Shown: one piece after another, positions 28,725-36,706 of the stretch
Numbering within the stretch: the stretch's first letter is position 1
How the letters are laid out: each line of letters starts with the position of its first letter
NCBI GenBank assembly: GCA_039636775.1
Contig: CP143429.1
Coordinates: 248,001-312,000 of the forward strand
Direction: 5' to 3'
Length of the DNA: 64,000 bases
Origin: Micrococcaceae bacterium Sec5.8
GTDB taxonomy: Bacteria > Actinomycetota > Actinomycetes > Actinomycetales > Micrococcaceae
Program-made: the position numbers and the translations under genes
Notes under the pieces: model-generated
Databases searched by the model: none
What the model saw: only the letters and a program-made list of their open reading frames with translations
Told to the model about the DNA's origin: nothing

Positions 28725-29574
28725 GGAGCCCGGCGCCGCCACGCCTGCCCGGGGAAGCACCTGGGGCCGCGGGCTGCTGGCATCGGAGCTGGGCGTCCTA
28801 TTCCGACGCCGCCGCACCTGGGCCATGCTGTGTGCGCTGGCCGCCATCCCCATCCTGATCGCCGTGGCGGTCCGGGTATCCTCCGCTGTCCCGGCCGGAA
28901 GGGGCCCGGCCTTTTTGGACCGGATCTCCCAGAACGGTCTGTTCGTCGGGGTGACCGCCATGCTCGTCTCGGTGCCGTTGTTCCTGCCCCTGACTGTAGG
29001 GGTGGTGGCAGGGGACACCGTAGCCGGTGAGGCCGGGCAAGGAACCTTGCGCTATTTGCTGGTGGCCCCCGCCGGCCGGGTCCGGTTGCTGCTGGTGAAA
29101 TACGCGGGGGCGGTGGTGTTCGCCGTCGCGGCGCCGCTGGTGGTGGCGCTGGCGGGGGCCGCGATCGGCGCTGCGCTTTTTCCGGTGGGGCCGGTCACGC
29201 TGCTGTCCGGAACCACGATCGAACCGCCCGAGGCGCTGCTGCGGCTGGCGCTGATCGCCGGGTATCTTGCCGTCTCGCTCATGGGACTCTCGGCGATCGG
29301 GCTCTTTGTTTCGACGCTGACCGACGTGCCGGTCGGGGCGATGGCGTCCACCGTGGTGCTCTCGGTGGTTTCGCAGGTCCTGGATGCCCTGCCGCAGTTG
29401 GAGTGGCTGCACCCGTGGCTGTTCAGCCACTATTGGCTGGATTTCGCTGACCTGCTGCGCCAGCCTGTCGCCTGGGACTCTTTCCTGGCCAATGCGCTGT
29501 TGCAGGGCGGCTACGTCGCTGTGTTCGGCGCCCTGGCCTACGGCAGATTCGTGACCAAAGACGTGCTGTCTTAG
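28708..29574 (+). CDS. ABC transporter permease (ABC-2 type)
   Basis: 288 residues from TTG within the end of the ATPase gene. Six predicted membrane helices; the core ..VVAGDTVAGEAGQGTLRYLLVAPAGRVRLLLVKY.. is the ABC2_membrane signature. It exports an unknown substrate with the preceding ATPase and perhaps the LolA-like protein. It is convergent with the NlpC/P60 gene (19-bp gap). A later TTG at 28714 is an alternative start. Confidence 0.9.
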   Translation: MTLPSKEPGAATPARGSTWGRGLLASELGVLFRRRRTWAMLCALAAIPILIAVAVRVSSAVPAGRGPAFLDRISQNGLFVGVTAMLVSVPLFLPLTVGVVAGDTVAGEAGQGTLRYLLVAPAGRVRLLLVKYAGAVVFAVAAPLVVALAGAAIGAALFPVGPVTLLSGTTIEPPEALLRLALIAGYLAVSLMGLSAIGLFVSTLTDVPVGAMASTVVLSVVSQVLDALPQLEWLHPWLFSHYWLDFADLLRQPVAWDSFLANALLQGGYVAVFGALAYGRFVTKDVLS

Positions 29575-29593
29575 ACGTTCAGCACCCGGACGC

Positions 29594-31099
29594 TCAGTAC
29601 CGGGCTGCGACAGGGTAAAGCTGCATGCCGGCCATGGAGGCGAGGTCCGTCACGGTGATTCCGGCGTCCTCGTTCAGCGCCTGGACAACGCGGCCGCCGC
29701 CCAGGTAGATCGCCACATGGTAGAAACCCGGGGCCGAGCCCCATACCAGCAAGTCCCCGGCCCTGGCCTGGGCCAGCGGAATATGCGCGGGGGCCTGGGC
29801 GAACTGCTGGGACGCGGTCCGGGGCAGGTACTTTCCGGCGGCGGCGAAGGCGTTCTGCACCAAGCCCGAGCAGTCGAATCCGTGCGACCCGGTTCCGCCG
29901 TACTGGTAGAAGTAGGGCGAGCCGACCTTGCCCAGCGCCACGGAGATGGCGGTCTGGTTGGATCCGCCCGGTGCCGGTGCCGGTGCCGGTGCCGGTGCCG
30001 GTGGGGGAGCGGGCGGGGCAGCGGGCCGGGGAACCGGGGCGGAACTGGCGCCGGCCGGCGGAGCGGGGGCCGGGAGAACCGGCGCCGGCCGGACGGGGCC
30101 CGCCGGAACTGCGGTTGCCGGCTGTGCCGGTGCGGGCTGTGCCGGTGCGGGCGGTGCGGGGGCCGGGGACTGTGGAGTCTGGTTTCCGCCGGCGGGAGCG
30201 GCCGAAGAGGCGTTTCCGGCGTCGGTCCGCGGCGCAGCGGCCTGGGCTGGAACCTGGTTCTGTGACGGGTCCTGGGCCGCGGCTGCGGTGACAGCCGCCA
30301 GTTGGTCCTCCCGTCGCTGCCGGTCCAGGGCATCGATGCGGGATGATTCCAGGGCCACGGTGGTGTTTTTGAGGGTGGCGAGCTGTTCGACAAGCAGTGT
30401 CCGCTGCGCCTTGGCTTCGGACACGGCCTGGCGCTGGGCGTCGTTGGCCTGCTCGGCGTCGCGCTTCCGCGATTCTGCTGTCCGTGCCGCCTCGTCGGCG
30501 GCCCGGTTGGCATCAGCGGCGGCGGCGGTCAGGGATTCGGCGGCCACTGCGGCGGTCTCGGCCGACTGGAAGGCGCGGGTCCGGCCGGCCGTGACGGCCT
30601 CCAGCGTGGCGGCCTGCTGCAGGGCGTTGCCGGTGCCGCTGACAAAGCTGCTCAAAGCCGGGTTCAGTCCGCCGTGGCGGTAAAGATCGCCGGCGAGCTG
30701 ACCGATCTGCTGGCGCGTTTTCTGGTGCTCTGCTCCGGCGGCGGCAGCTTTGGCCGCGGCAACCTCGGCGGCGTCGCGCCGGCTTTGCAGTTCCACGAGC
30801 GCTTCGCCGTAGGCGTTGTTGGCCTGCAGGGAGGCGGAAAGACCGGCGTCCTGGGCCGCGGAAGCATCCGCCAGGAGCTGATCAATCGTGGTGACCTGGG
30901 CCGCCGTCGCGCCTTCGCTGGACTTGGCGGCGGCAATCTGGTCCGGTGATGGAAGGTCCGGCGCCGCGGGAACTCGTGCTGCCGGGACCTGGCGGGCCGG
31001 CGGGAGCGGAGCCGCGTTCGCCGGGACGGCCAGCGCTCCCAGAAGGAGAACGGCGGCGCCGAGCACAGCCGTTTTTCGGCCGGAACCGGTCCAAGTCAT
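29594..31099 (-). CDS. NlpC/P60 peptidoglycan endopeptidase (RipA-like)
   Basis: 501 residues. ATG at 31099 begins a signal peptide (KTAVLGAAVLLLGALAVPANA). A long coiled coil (about 40-300) is followed by a Pro/Ala-rich linker encoded by 6-bp DNA repeats and a C-terminal NlpC/P60 domain with catalytic Cys (FDCSGLVQNAF) and His (FYHVAIYLGGG). It cleaves D-Glu-meso-DAP/Lys bonds in stem peptides during daughter-cell separation, as RipA does in mycobacteria; the coiled coil is probably autoinhibitory. It is preceded by an array of 9-bp-spaced hexamers (31205-31255). Confidence 0.9.
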   Translation of the reverse strand: MTWTGSGRKTAVLGAAVLLLGALAVPANAAPLPPARQVPAARVPAAPDLPSPDQIAAAKSSEGATAAQVTTIDQLLADASAAQDAGLSASLQANNAYGEALVELQSRRDAAEVAAAKAAAAGAEHQKTRQQIGQLAGDLYRHGGLNPALSSFVSGTGNALQQAATLEAVTAGRTRAFQSAETAAVAAESLTAAAADANRAADEAARTAESRKRDAEQANDAQRQAVSEAKAQRTLLVEQLATLKNTTVALESSRIDALDRQRREDQLAAVTAAAAQDPSQNQVPAQAAAPRTDAGNASSAAPAGGNQTPQSPAPAPPAPAQPAPAQPATAVPAGPVRPAPVLPAPAPPAGASSAPVPRPAAPPAPPPAPAPAPAPAPGGSNQTAISVALGKVGSPYFYQYGGTGSHGFDCSGLVQNAFAAAGKYLPRTASQQFAQAPAHIPLAQARAGDLLVWGSAPGFYHVAIYLGGGRVVQALNEDAGITVTDLASMAGMQLYPVAARY

Positions 31100-31204
31100 G
31101 GGCAAACCTCGCTGCAGGGTCGGGCTGGAGCGGGTGAACGTGGCTTCCGGCGCGGAGAAACTCCGCGGCTGAACCCCCAGCACGGTCGAGGCTACGTGTC
31201 AGAT

Positions 31205-31255
31205 GTCACTTTGGCAACATAAGTCACATCAGTAACATAAACAACAACAGTGTCA
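31205..31255. promoter_or_regulatory. Six hexamers at exact 9-bp spacing upstream of the NlpC/P60 gene
   Basis: GTCACT, GCAACA, GTCACA, GTAACA, ACAACA and GTGTCA begin at 31205, 31214, 31223, 31232, 31241 and 31250, separated by 3-bp spacers (TTG, TAA, TCA, TAA, ACA). Direct hexamer repeats near one helical turn are the pattern bound by OmpR-family response-regulator dimers; MtrA, which controls RipA-type hydrolases in actinobacteria, binds GTNACA-like direct repeats. The MtrA assignment is an inference; the array itself is directly seen. Confidence 0.6.
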
Positions 31256-31336
31256 TTTGCGCACATTCCGTCGGGTGTGTCTGACTGGCCAGGGGCGTTC
31301 GTGCGGGGCTTTGGTGTTGCTGCCCGGGAACCGGGC

Positions 31337-32257
31337 TCAGGCGTGCTGGTGCGATTCGTGCTCGGCGTGCGAGGCAGGCTCCAGCTGGAAGGTGCAGTGC
31401 TCGGTGTCAAAGTGCGAGCCCAAGCAGGTGACCAGTGTGTCCAGGACCTGGTCCGCGCCGCGGGCGCCGAGAGCGGCGTCCTCCACCACCACGTGGGCGG
31501 AGAACACGGGGACGCCGGAGGTGATGGTCCAGATGTGGATATCGTGCACCGACACCACGCCCTCCACAGCCAGGATGTGCTCGCGGATGAGCTGGACGTC
31601 CACGCCCTTCGGAGTGGCTTCGAGCAGCACATCCACCACGTCCCGGAGCAGGTGCCAGGCACGGGGCAGGATCATCAGGGCAATGACGATCGAGGCGATG
31701 GTGTCCGCCGCCTGGTAGCCGGTGACCATGATCAGCACTGCGGCAGCAATCACGGCGAAGGAGCCGAGCAGGTCGCCGAGTACTTCTAGGTAGGCGCCGC
31801 GGACGTTGAGGCTTTCTTTCTGGGCGCCCCGGAGGATCAGGAGGGACACGAGGTTGGCTGTGGCGCCCAGAACCGCCGCGTAAAGCATGACGTCGGTCTG
31901 GACCTCCGTGGCGGTGCCGAACCGGCGGATGGCTTCCGTGAAGATGACTACCGAGATGACGATCAGCACCAGTGCGTTGGCCAGGGCGGCCAGCACCTCC
32001 GCACGCTGATAGCCATAGGTCCGCTGGTCGCTGGCCGGCCGCGCGCCGATCCACGCGGCGAGCAAAGCGATGAAGACACCCGCGGCGTCCGAAAGCATGT
32101 GGCCCGCGTCCGCCAGCAAGGCCAGGGAGCCGGATACCAGTGCGCCGGCGATCTGGATCAGGACGACGCCGAGGGTGATGCCCAGGACGGCAACCAGGCG
32201 TTTCCGATGCCTGGCAGTGCCGGTGAGGCCGTGTGTGTGGCTGTGGTCGTGTCCCAT
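31337..32257 (-). CDS. Cation diffusion facilitator metal exporter (CzcD/ZitB-like)
   Basis: 306 residues. ATG at 32257 gives the His-rich N-terminus MGHDHSHTHG. Six membrane helices; the H-x3-D site on helix 2 (ALLADAGHMLSDAAGVFIA, about 45) and D-x3-D on helix 5 mark Zn/Cd/Co transporters. The C-terminal cytoplasmic domain ends with HAEHESHQHA, another metal-binding tail. It exports Zn2+ or similar ions in exchange for H+. Monocistronic; a zincin gene lies 11 bp upstream on the same strand. Confidence 0.92.
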   Translation of the reverse strand: MGHDHSHTHGLTGTARHRKRLVAVLGITLGVVLIQIAGALVSGSLALLADAGHMLSDAAGVFIALLAAWIGARPASDQRTYGYQRAEVLAALANALVLIVISVVIFTEAIRRFGTATEVQTDVMLYAAVLGATANLVSLLILRGAQKESLNVRGAYLEVLGDLLGSFAVIAAAVLIMVTGYQAADTIASIVIALMILPRAWHLLRDVVDVLLEATPKGVDVQLIREHILAVEGVVSVHDIHIWTITSGVPVFSAHVVVEDAALGARGADQVLDTLVTCLGSHFDTEHCTFQLEPASHAEHESHQHA

Positions 32258-32267
32258 GCTTACAAGG

Positions 32268-32729
32268 CTAGCCCCAGCCCAGCTCATGCAGGCGATCGTC
32301 GCTGATGCCGAAGTGGTGCGCGATCTCGTGGACCACGGTGACCGTCACTTCCTCGATCACGTCCTCGCGCGTTTCGCAGATGTCCAGGATCGGCTGGCGG
32401 TAGATGGTGATGCGGTCCGGCAGCGAGCCGGCGTCCCACCAGGAGTCCCGTTCGGTCAGCGGCACGCCCTCGTAGAGCCCCAGCAGCACGGTGTCCGGAT
32501 CGTCGCCGGGCTGGGGTGTGTAGGCGTCCTCGATGAAGATGGCCACGTTGTTCATGGTCTTGGCGAGGTCCGGCGGGATCCGGTCCAGGGCGTCGTTCAC
32601 TGCGGCCTCGAAATCGGTCTCGGACATCGGGAACGGCGGGTGGTCCGGGCCGGCGCCGTTCCCGTCGTCGTCCGGGCCGTCCGGGCCGGTCGGAATGATC
32701 GGGAGGCCTGGCGGCAGGGAGGCGGGCAT
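32268..32729 (-). CDS. Zincin-like metallopeptidase family protein
   Basis: 153 residues. TVTVVHEIAHHFGISDDRLHELG carries an HExxHxxG..D metal site (Zincin_1, pfam06262). The N-terminus is Pro/Asp/Gly-rich. It is a small cytoplasmic protein of widespread actinobacterial occurrence; protease activity has not generally been shown. It lies between the EamA and CDF genes with short gaps, all on the minus strand, so one transcript is possible. Confidence 0.88.
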   Translation of the reverse strand: MPASLPPGLPIIPTGPDGPDDDGNGAGPDHPPFPMSETDFEAAVNDALDRIPPDLAKTMNNVAIFIEDAYTPQPGDDPDTVLLGLYEGVPLTERDSWWDAGSLPDRITIYRQPILDICETREDVIEEVTVTVVHEIAHHFGISDDRLHELGWG

Positions 32730-32750
32730 GGCTGAAACTCTAGCGCCGAA

Positions 32751-33752
32751 TCAGCGGGACCTGCGCCGGGTCAGCCCTACCCCGACCAGGCAGATCGCGC
32801 CGCCCACCAGGCCCCAGACGGTGGGGATTTCGCCGAGCACCAGCCAGGAGATCAGGATCGTGGTGCCGGGCACCAGGTAGGTGGTGGCGGCGAGCCGGCC
32901 CGCGTCGATCAGCGACAGCGCGTAAGCCCAGGTGGTGAACGCGATCGCGGTGGGGAAGATGCCGAGGTAGACCAGTCCCAGTGTGGCGGGCAGCGGCGCT
33001 GCCTGCAGTTCGGCCACGAGCTGGCCGCTGAAGGGCAGGCAGCAGAAGGCGCCGACCAGGATGCCGAACCAGGTGGCCTGGGCGGCGGGGAACTTCCGGA
33101 GCACCGGCTTTTGCACGATGACGCTGACTGCGGCGAGAGCGGCCGCCAGCAGGCAGAGCAGCACGCCGGCGACATCGGCCGTCGAGCGCTGGCCGGAACC
33201 GAGGGCGATGACCGCCACGCCGCTAAACGCGACGAGGCTGCCGATGATCAGCCAGCGCGGGAAGCCTTCTTTCAGGATGATCCCGGCCATCACGGCGACC
33301 AGGATGGGGTTGACGTTGATCAGCAGGGCGGCCGTGCCGGCGTCGAGGAGATGCTCTGCGGCGTTCAGGGCGACGTTGTAGCCGCCGAACCACATTACGC
33401 CGTAGGCCAGGATGGGCCACCACTCGCGGCCTTGGGGGAGGGCCTTGCTCTTCCATAGTTGCGGCAGCACTACCAGACCAAGGACGAGGGCGGCAATGGC
33501 CAACCGTCCCAGGGTCAGCGGCCCGGGGGAGAAGCTGGGCCCGACGGCCCGGATGCCCACGAAGGCGGAGGCCCACAAGACCACGGTGACGATTACGGCG
33601 GCGATCCCGAGCCGGCTGATCTGTCCCGGCGGCAGAACCAGCCGGCCGGGCTGGGCGGGCAGGGCTGCCGAAGCCTGGGGCGGTACTGGGTCAGAGCTGT
33701 CCGGGTGGGTGCTGTCCCGCTGGGGTGGGCCCGACTGGGCGGTTCTTGCCAT
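32751..33752 (-). CDS. EamA/DMT-family transporter
   Basis: 333 residues with a hydrophilic N-terminus of about 45 and ten predicted membrane helices arranged as two EamA repeats (VVLWASAFVGIRAVGPSFSPGPLTLGR.. and ..LCLLAAALAAVSVIVQKPVLRKF..). Drug/metabolite exporters of this kind move amino acids or other small molecules. The specificity is not readable. First gene of a possible EamA-zincin-CDF transcript. Confidence 0.9.
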   Translation of the reverse strand: MARTAQSGPPQRDSTHPDSSDPVPPQASAALPAQPGRLVLPPGQISRLGIAAVIVTVVLWASAFVGIRAVGPSFSPGPLTLGRLAIAALVLGLVVLPQLWKSKALPQGREWWPILAYGVMWFGGYNVALNAAEHLLDAGTAALLINVNPILVAVMAGIILKEGFPRWLIIGSLVAFSGVAVIALGSGQRSTADVAGVLLCLLAAALAAVSVIVQKPVLRKFPAAQATWFGILVGAFCCLPFSGQLVAELQAAPLPATLGLVYLGIFPTAIAFTTWAYALSLIDAGRLAATTYLVPGTTILISWLVLGEIPTVWGLVGGAICLVGVGLTRRRSR

Positions 33753-33867
33753 GAAGCCAATCTAGCCTGTACCGGGACCCGGGAACTGGCGGAAATCGGT
33801 CACGTCTAGTCGAGTTCCGGCCAGCCCGGCCTGCGTCCGCCGGCGCGGTCGCGGCAGCCCGCCGGAT

Positions 33868-34110
33868 TTACCTCAGGCGCCGGGCTGCGGCCTGGATCGC
33901 CGCAGCGACCTCGTCGAGGGCGGCCGTTCCATACTTCCATTGCTGCCAGTGGAGGGCACGTCGACATGGGCCACCGGGTCCAGTGAGACCAGTGTCCGGT
34001 GCTTCAGCTTTTGGGAGACTTCCATTTCGGGAAGCAGCCCCCACCCCATTCCCCAGCAGATGGCTTCGCCGAATTCGTGGACGGCCGGGATGTAATGCCG
34101 CGGCGACTGG
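33868..34110 (-). pseudogene. 3' remnant of a lysG/argP-type LysR regulator
   Basis: Reading the minus strand, RHYIPAVHEFGEAICWGMGW and then GLLPEMEVSQKLKHRTLVSL, DPVAHVDVP and, one frame over, LHWQQWKYGTAALDEVAAAI form the C-terminal end of the ArgP/LysG activator of the basic-amino-acid exporter. A single missing base after VDVP puts the tail out of frame. The DNA-binding domain and most of the effector domain are gone. It abuts the remnant of the exporter gene on the opposite strand (34118-34294). Confidence 0.8.
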
Positions 34111-34117
34111 AGGGACC

Positions 34118-34294
34118 TGCTGCTGAGGCGTGGTTTGCTGCCGGCGCCGGCCTGGGCAGCATCGCGTGGTTCGCCGCACTTGGCGCCGGGGCCCGGTTTC
34201 TTGCGCCGGTGTTCGCCGGCCGGGCAGCTGGCGGGTGCTCGAGGGCGGCATCGCCCTGGTCATGGTCACTCTGGCGCTCGTGCTCGTAATCTGA
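34118..34294 (+). pseudogene. 3' remnant of a lysE/argO-type amino-acid exporter
   Basis: Plus-strand WFAAGAGLGSIAWFAALGAG then ARFLAPVFA and, after a one-base loss, SWRVLEGGIALVMVTLAL then VLVI plus stop TGA: the last two membrane helices of a LysE/ArgO exporter. The first four helices are missing. In intact genomes lysE and lysG are divergent, so a deletion that removed both 5' parts and their shared promoter would give exactly this tail-to-tail scar. With 33868-34110 it explains the gene-free stretch 33753-34376. Confidence 0.8.
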
Positions 34295-34376
34295 ATAGGT
34301 CAGCCGATTCGCGCGGCACCGCCGTCGCGCCGCTTTCCGCGTACCTCGCTCCGTGCACCGATGTAAGGAAGTCTCC

Positions 34377-35015
34377 ATGTACGTCCCCTCGCACTTCGCC
34401 GCCGACCAAGACGCCATTAATGACCTCCTCTCGAATCACGGAGCCGCGAATCTGGTGACATCAACCCAGAATGGGCTGCTCGCAACGCTGCTGCCGTTTG
34501 TCTTTGACCCGCATGCGGGCAGCCACGGGGCGCTCCTGGGCCATGTGGCCCGCAACAACGAGCAGTGGCTGCTGCCGGCATCCGGAGAATCCCTGGTCAT
34601 CATCCAGCGCCCTGACGCCTACATATCCCCGTCCTGGTACCCCTCCAAAGCCGAGCACGGACGGGTGGTGCCTACGTGGAACTACACCACCGCGCATGTC
34701 TACGGCCGGCTCGTTGTCCACGACGACCCCGCCTGGGTGGAAGACCTGGTCCGCCGGCTGACCACGCTGCACGAGGCGTCGTCGGCGGAACCCTGGACGG
34801 TGGACGACGCCCCCGCGCGATTCATTGCCGGCCAGCTCCGGGCGATTGTCGGCGTCGAACTTCTCATCACGCGGGTTAAAGCGAAACGGAAGCTCAGCCA
34901 GAACCGGACGGCAGCCGACGTCGACGGCGTCATCAAGGGGCTGCGGGCGAAAGGAGACCTGGCGGCGGCCAACGACGTCGAGCAGGCGCAGGCGAATCCG
35001 ATCCCGCGCAGCTGA
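34377..35015 (+). CDS. PaiB-type FMN-binding protein
   Basis: 212 residues. ATG at 34377 with AAGGAAG 5-6 bases upstream. MYVPSHFAADQDAINDLLSNHG, LLGHVARNNEQW, SWYPSKAEHGRVVPTWNYTTAHVYG and RFIAGQLRAIVG match the PaiB family (FMN-binding split barrel, COG2808). PaiB was named as a negative regulator of sporulation proteases in Bacillus; in other bacteria it is probably an FMN-binding oxidoreductase or haem-handling protein. No partner PaiA acetyltransferase is adjacent. Confidence 0.9.
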   Translation: MYVPSHFAADQDAINDLLSNHGAANLVTSTQNGLLATLLPFVFDPHAGSHGALLGHVARNNEQWLLPASGESLVIIQRPDAYISPSWYPSKAEHGRVVPTWNYTTAHVYGRLVVHDDPAWVEDLVRRLTTLHEASSAEPWTVDDAPARFIAGQLRAIVGVELLITRVKAKRKLSQNRTAADVDGVIKGLRAKGDLAAANDVEQAQANPIPRS

Positions 35016-35055
35016 TCCCGCGCACCCGGGCGCCCGAAACCGGGAAACGCCTATT

Positions 35056-35085
35056 TTGGATAAATCGGGGCTGTGCCCTTATAGT
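35056..35085 (+). promoter_or_regulatory. Probable promoter of the tRNA cluster
   Basis: TTGGAT at 35056 and TATAGT at 35080 are separated by 18 bp and lie about 100 bp upstream of tRNA-Glu in an unusually AT-rich stretch. This is a good housekeeping-type -35/-10 pair for stable RNA genes, but there is no direct evidence for the start site. Confidence 0.5.
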
Positions 35086-35184
35086 TTTATAGTCCAGTTC
35101 GGAGGAACCCGAAAGGACAAAAATGCACGGCTCCGGCCTTTGATTTTTGTTCTTTATTCGGCCGTTTCACCGGATGGCGTTCTG

Positions 35185-35257
35185 GCCCCCATCGTCTAGC
35201 GGCCTAGGACACCGCCCTTTCACGGCGGCGGCACGGGTTCGAATCCCGTTGGGGGTA
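35185..35257 (+). tRNA. tRNA-Glu (anticodon TTC)
   Basis: 73 nt cloverleaf: acceptor GCCCCCA pairs with TGGGGGT (one G-U at the first pair), D-arm TCGTCTAGCGGCCTAGGA, anticodon stem around CCTTTCACGG giving TTC, T-arm GGGTTCGAATCCC. The 3' CCA is not encoded. Confidence 0.95.
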
Positions 35258-35353
35258 CGCAAGGAACTGGTCGGACCGGATGTCAAAGTCTGGTAGGCTA
35301 AAGGCCTTGAAAAATTGCAGTAGCGATACTGCAGGAAGCAAGAAAAACATCAA

Positions 35354-35427
35354 GGCCCTGTAGCGCAGTTGGTTAGCGCGCCGCCCTGTCACGGCGGAGG
35401 TCGCGGGTTCAAGTCCCGTCAGGGTCG
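35354..35427 (+). tRNA. tRNA-Asp (anticodon GTC)
   Basis: 74 nt: acceptor GGCCCTG with CAGGGTC and discriminator G, D-loop with GTTGGTTAGCG, anticodon loop CCTGTCACG giving GTC, T-arm GGGTTCAAGTCCC. CCA is not encoded. It lies 96 bp after tRNA-Glu. Confidence 0.95.
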
Positions 35428-35475
35428 CTCTGATTGCCAGAAGAAATTCCGGCTCTCATGGTGACATGTCACCTA

Positions 35476-35551
35476 GGCTCTGTAGCTCAGTTGGTAGAGC
35501 GTTCGACTGAAAATCGAAAGGTCACCGGATCGACGCCGGTCGGAGCCACCA
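35476..35551 (+). tRNA. tRNA-Phe (anticodon GAA), island attachment gene
   Basis: 76 nt including an encoded CCA: acceptor GGCTCTG with CGGAGCC, D-arm TAGCTCAGTTGGTAGAGC, anticodon loop ACTGAAAATC giving GAA, T-arm CCGGATCGACGCCGG. Its last 54 bp are duplicated at 50803-50856, so this is the intact tRNA rebuilt at attL after island integration. The two upstream tRNAs encode no CCA, whereas this one does, consistent with the 3' end having come from the element. Confidence 0.96.
35498..35551 (+). repeat. attL: 54-bp direct repeat inside tRNA-Phe
   Basis: Runs from AGCGTTCGACTG to GGAGCCACCA and is identical to 50803-50856; upstream and downstream bases differ. It covers the anticodon arm to the CCA end, the usual attB region for tyrosine-integrase islands. 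Confidence 0.92.
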
Positions 35552-35556
35552 GCTAG

Positions 35557-35601
35557 AACCCCGCAGTTCCCAGTGTTTACACGGGAACGGCGGGGTTTTT
35601 T
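35557..35601 (+). terminator. Intrinsic terminator after tRNA-Phe (island-borne)
   Basis: ACCCCGC-A-GTTCCC pairs with GGGAAC-G-GCGGGGT followed by TTTTTT (35596-35601). A strong hairpin plus T-tract that ends tRNA-Phe. Because it lies just inside attL it would have been brought by the island. Confidence 0.88.
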
Positions 35602-36175
35602 CGTTATGCGGGGAAGCCGGCGATTCAGTCTGCATCAGGCCGAATCAGCCAAGATCGTGAACAAACCCCTGGTATCCCCTTGGTAGAACCCTCACTGTCG
35701 TGAGGCCACCCGCGCCGACACGCCAGGGGCTCCGGCCCATTACGTGCCAAGGCACGGGCCCCTCGACGGATCGCGGCCCAGGCTACGCATGCTAGGACAG
35801 CGGCTCTAGTCGCATATCACCCTTGATCGAAGCGTCCCCTGAAGACCGCGAAGGCGAACTGGACATGCGGGTGGTGGATTCCGTCAGGACTCCTGCGGGC
35901 GTGACCAAGGTCAGCGCGCGGCTGAGCTGCTGCCCAGCGTCCACTGGGAGAACTAGGCCGGCATCTGCGGCGACTCGGTGACACGGGAGCCGGACCGGGT
36001 ACGGGGTGCCGCTAGATCGGCTTCTGCGACCCCGGGGGCCTCGGAACGCTGGAAACGCTCAATGTCGGATGTTGGCCCTAGTCTTACATCGGCTCTCAAA
36101 TCTGTGTGCCGACGTGTGGCAAGAGTTCCGTCGCTCGTGACGTGACGAGGAGTACATGTGCTCAGGAGGACTGTC
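35602..36175. other. Gene-free left end of the island
   Basis: 574 bp without a supportable gene. It contains the candidate integrase arm site at 35669-35687, then GC-rich sequence with scattered stops in all frames. A 74-codon minus-strand frame at 35953-36177 has no RBS or family resemblance and is not called. Confidence 0.6.
35669..35687 (+). promoter_or_regulatory. Candidate integrase arm-type site, left
   Basis: CTGGTA-5 bp-TTGGTAGA. The same spacing and sequence (CTGGTA-5 bp-CTGGTAGA) occurs at 50743-50761 near attR. Two directly repeated CTGGTA units 11 bp apart at each end of the island are what an integrase N-terminal domain would bind; function is inferred. Confidence 0.45.
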
Positions 36176-36295
36176 ATGGCCGGTCAGCTTGTCGAGGTGG
36201 TGGAGAATCTCGATCTCAGCTGCCTCTTCGAGCTTGATCTGATAGCGGAACTACAGCTGCGGGCCCAGGCCCGGGCTCAACAAATGGGGGAATGA
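36176..36295 (+). CDS. 39-residue small protein
   Basis: Not recognised. ATG at 36176 is preceded by a strong AGGAGG at 6-base spacing. The peptide (MAGQLVEVVENLDLSCLFEL.., rich in Leu, Glu and Gln) is predicted to be an amphipathic helix. Its stop is immediately followed by the start of the lipoprotein gene (TGA at 36293-36295, ATG at 36296), so the two are translationally coupled. The excellent RBS and the junction are the case for it being real. Confidence 0.6.
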   Translation: MAGQLVEVVENLDLSCLFELDLIAELQLRAQARAQQMGE

Positions 36296-36706
36296 ATGAA
36301 ACGAGTGATCATAGCTGGAGCCGTCGCTGCATTGGGGCTTGCGCTAACCGGTTGTGGCGGGGCGGCGCAAGCTGAGCCGTCTCCGACTCCGACTGACACT
36401 AGGACCACGCTGCAGAAGGCGACGTCCGAGTGCATAAAGGGGGCAACCGTCGGGATGGAGCTGATGGACGCAGGCAAGTCGGTGGAGATGCGCACCGCGG
36501 GGGAGAAGTCGCCCTACCTGACGGGCCTCAAGCAGTCTGAAGTGGATTGCGTGCTCAAGGCAAGCGGGGCCTCATCGGCCGTCCTGGCCAAGATGGGCAA
36601 GACGCGCGCTCTCGACGGAACCCGGACGGATTCCTGGAGTAACTTCGAGGTTTCGTACAGCTACCACCCCAACAGCGGATTTGCCGTCATCCTAGAGGAA
36701 AAGTAG
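36296..36706 (+). CDS. Small lipoprotein
   Basis: 136 residues. Signal peptide with lipobox LTGC at about residues 17-20, then a Pro/Thr spacer (EPSPTPTDTRTT) and a domain with two further Cys (SECIKGAT at about 45 and DCVLKAS at about 83) that may form a disulfide. RBS GGGGGA. Anchored to the outer face of the membrane. Similar short lipoproteins of actinobacteria have no known function. It sits at the left end of the island. Confidence 0.78.
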   Translation: MKRVIIAGAVAALGLALTGCGGAAQAEPSPTPTDTRTTLQKATSECIKGATVGMELMDAGKSVEMRTAGEKSPYLTGLKQSEVDCVLKASGASSAVLAKMGKTRALDGTRTDSWSNFEVSYSYHPNSGFAVILEEK

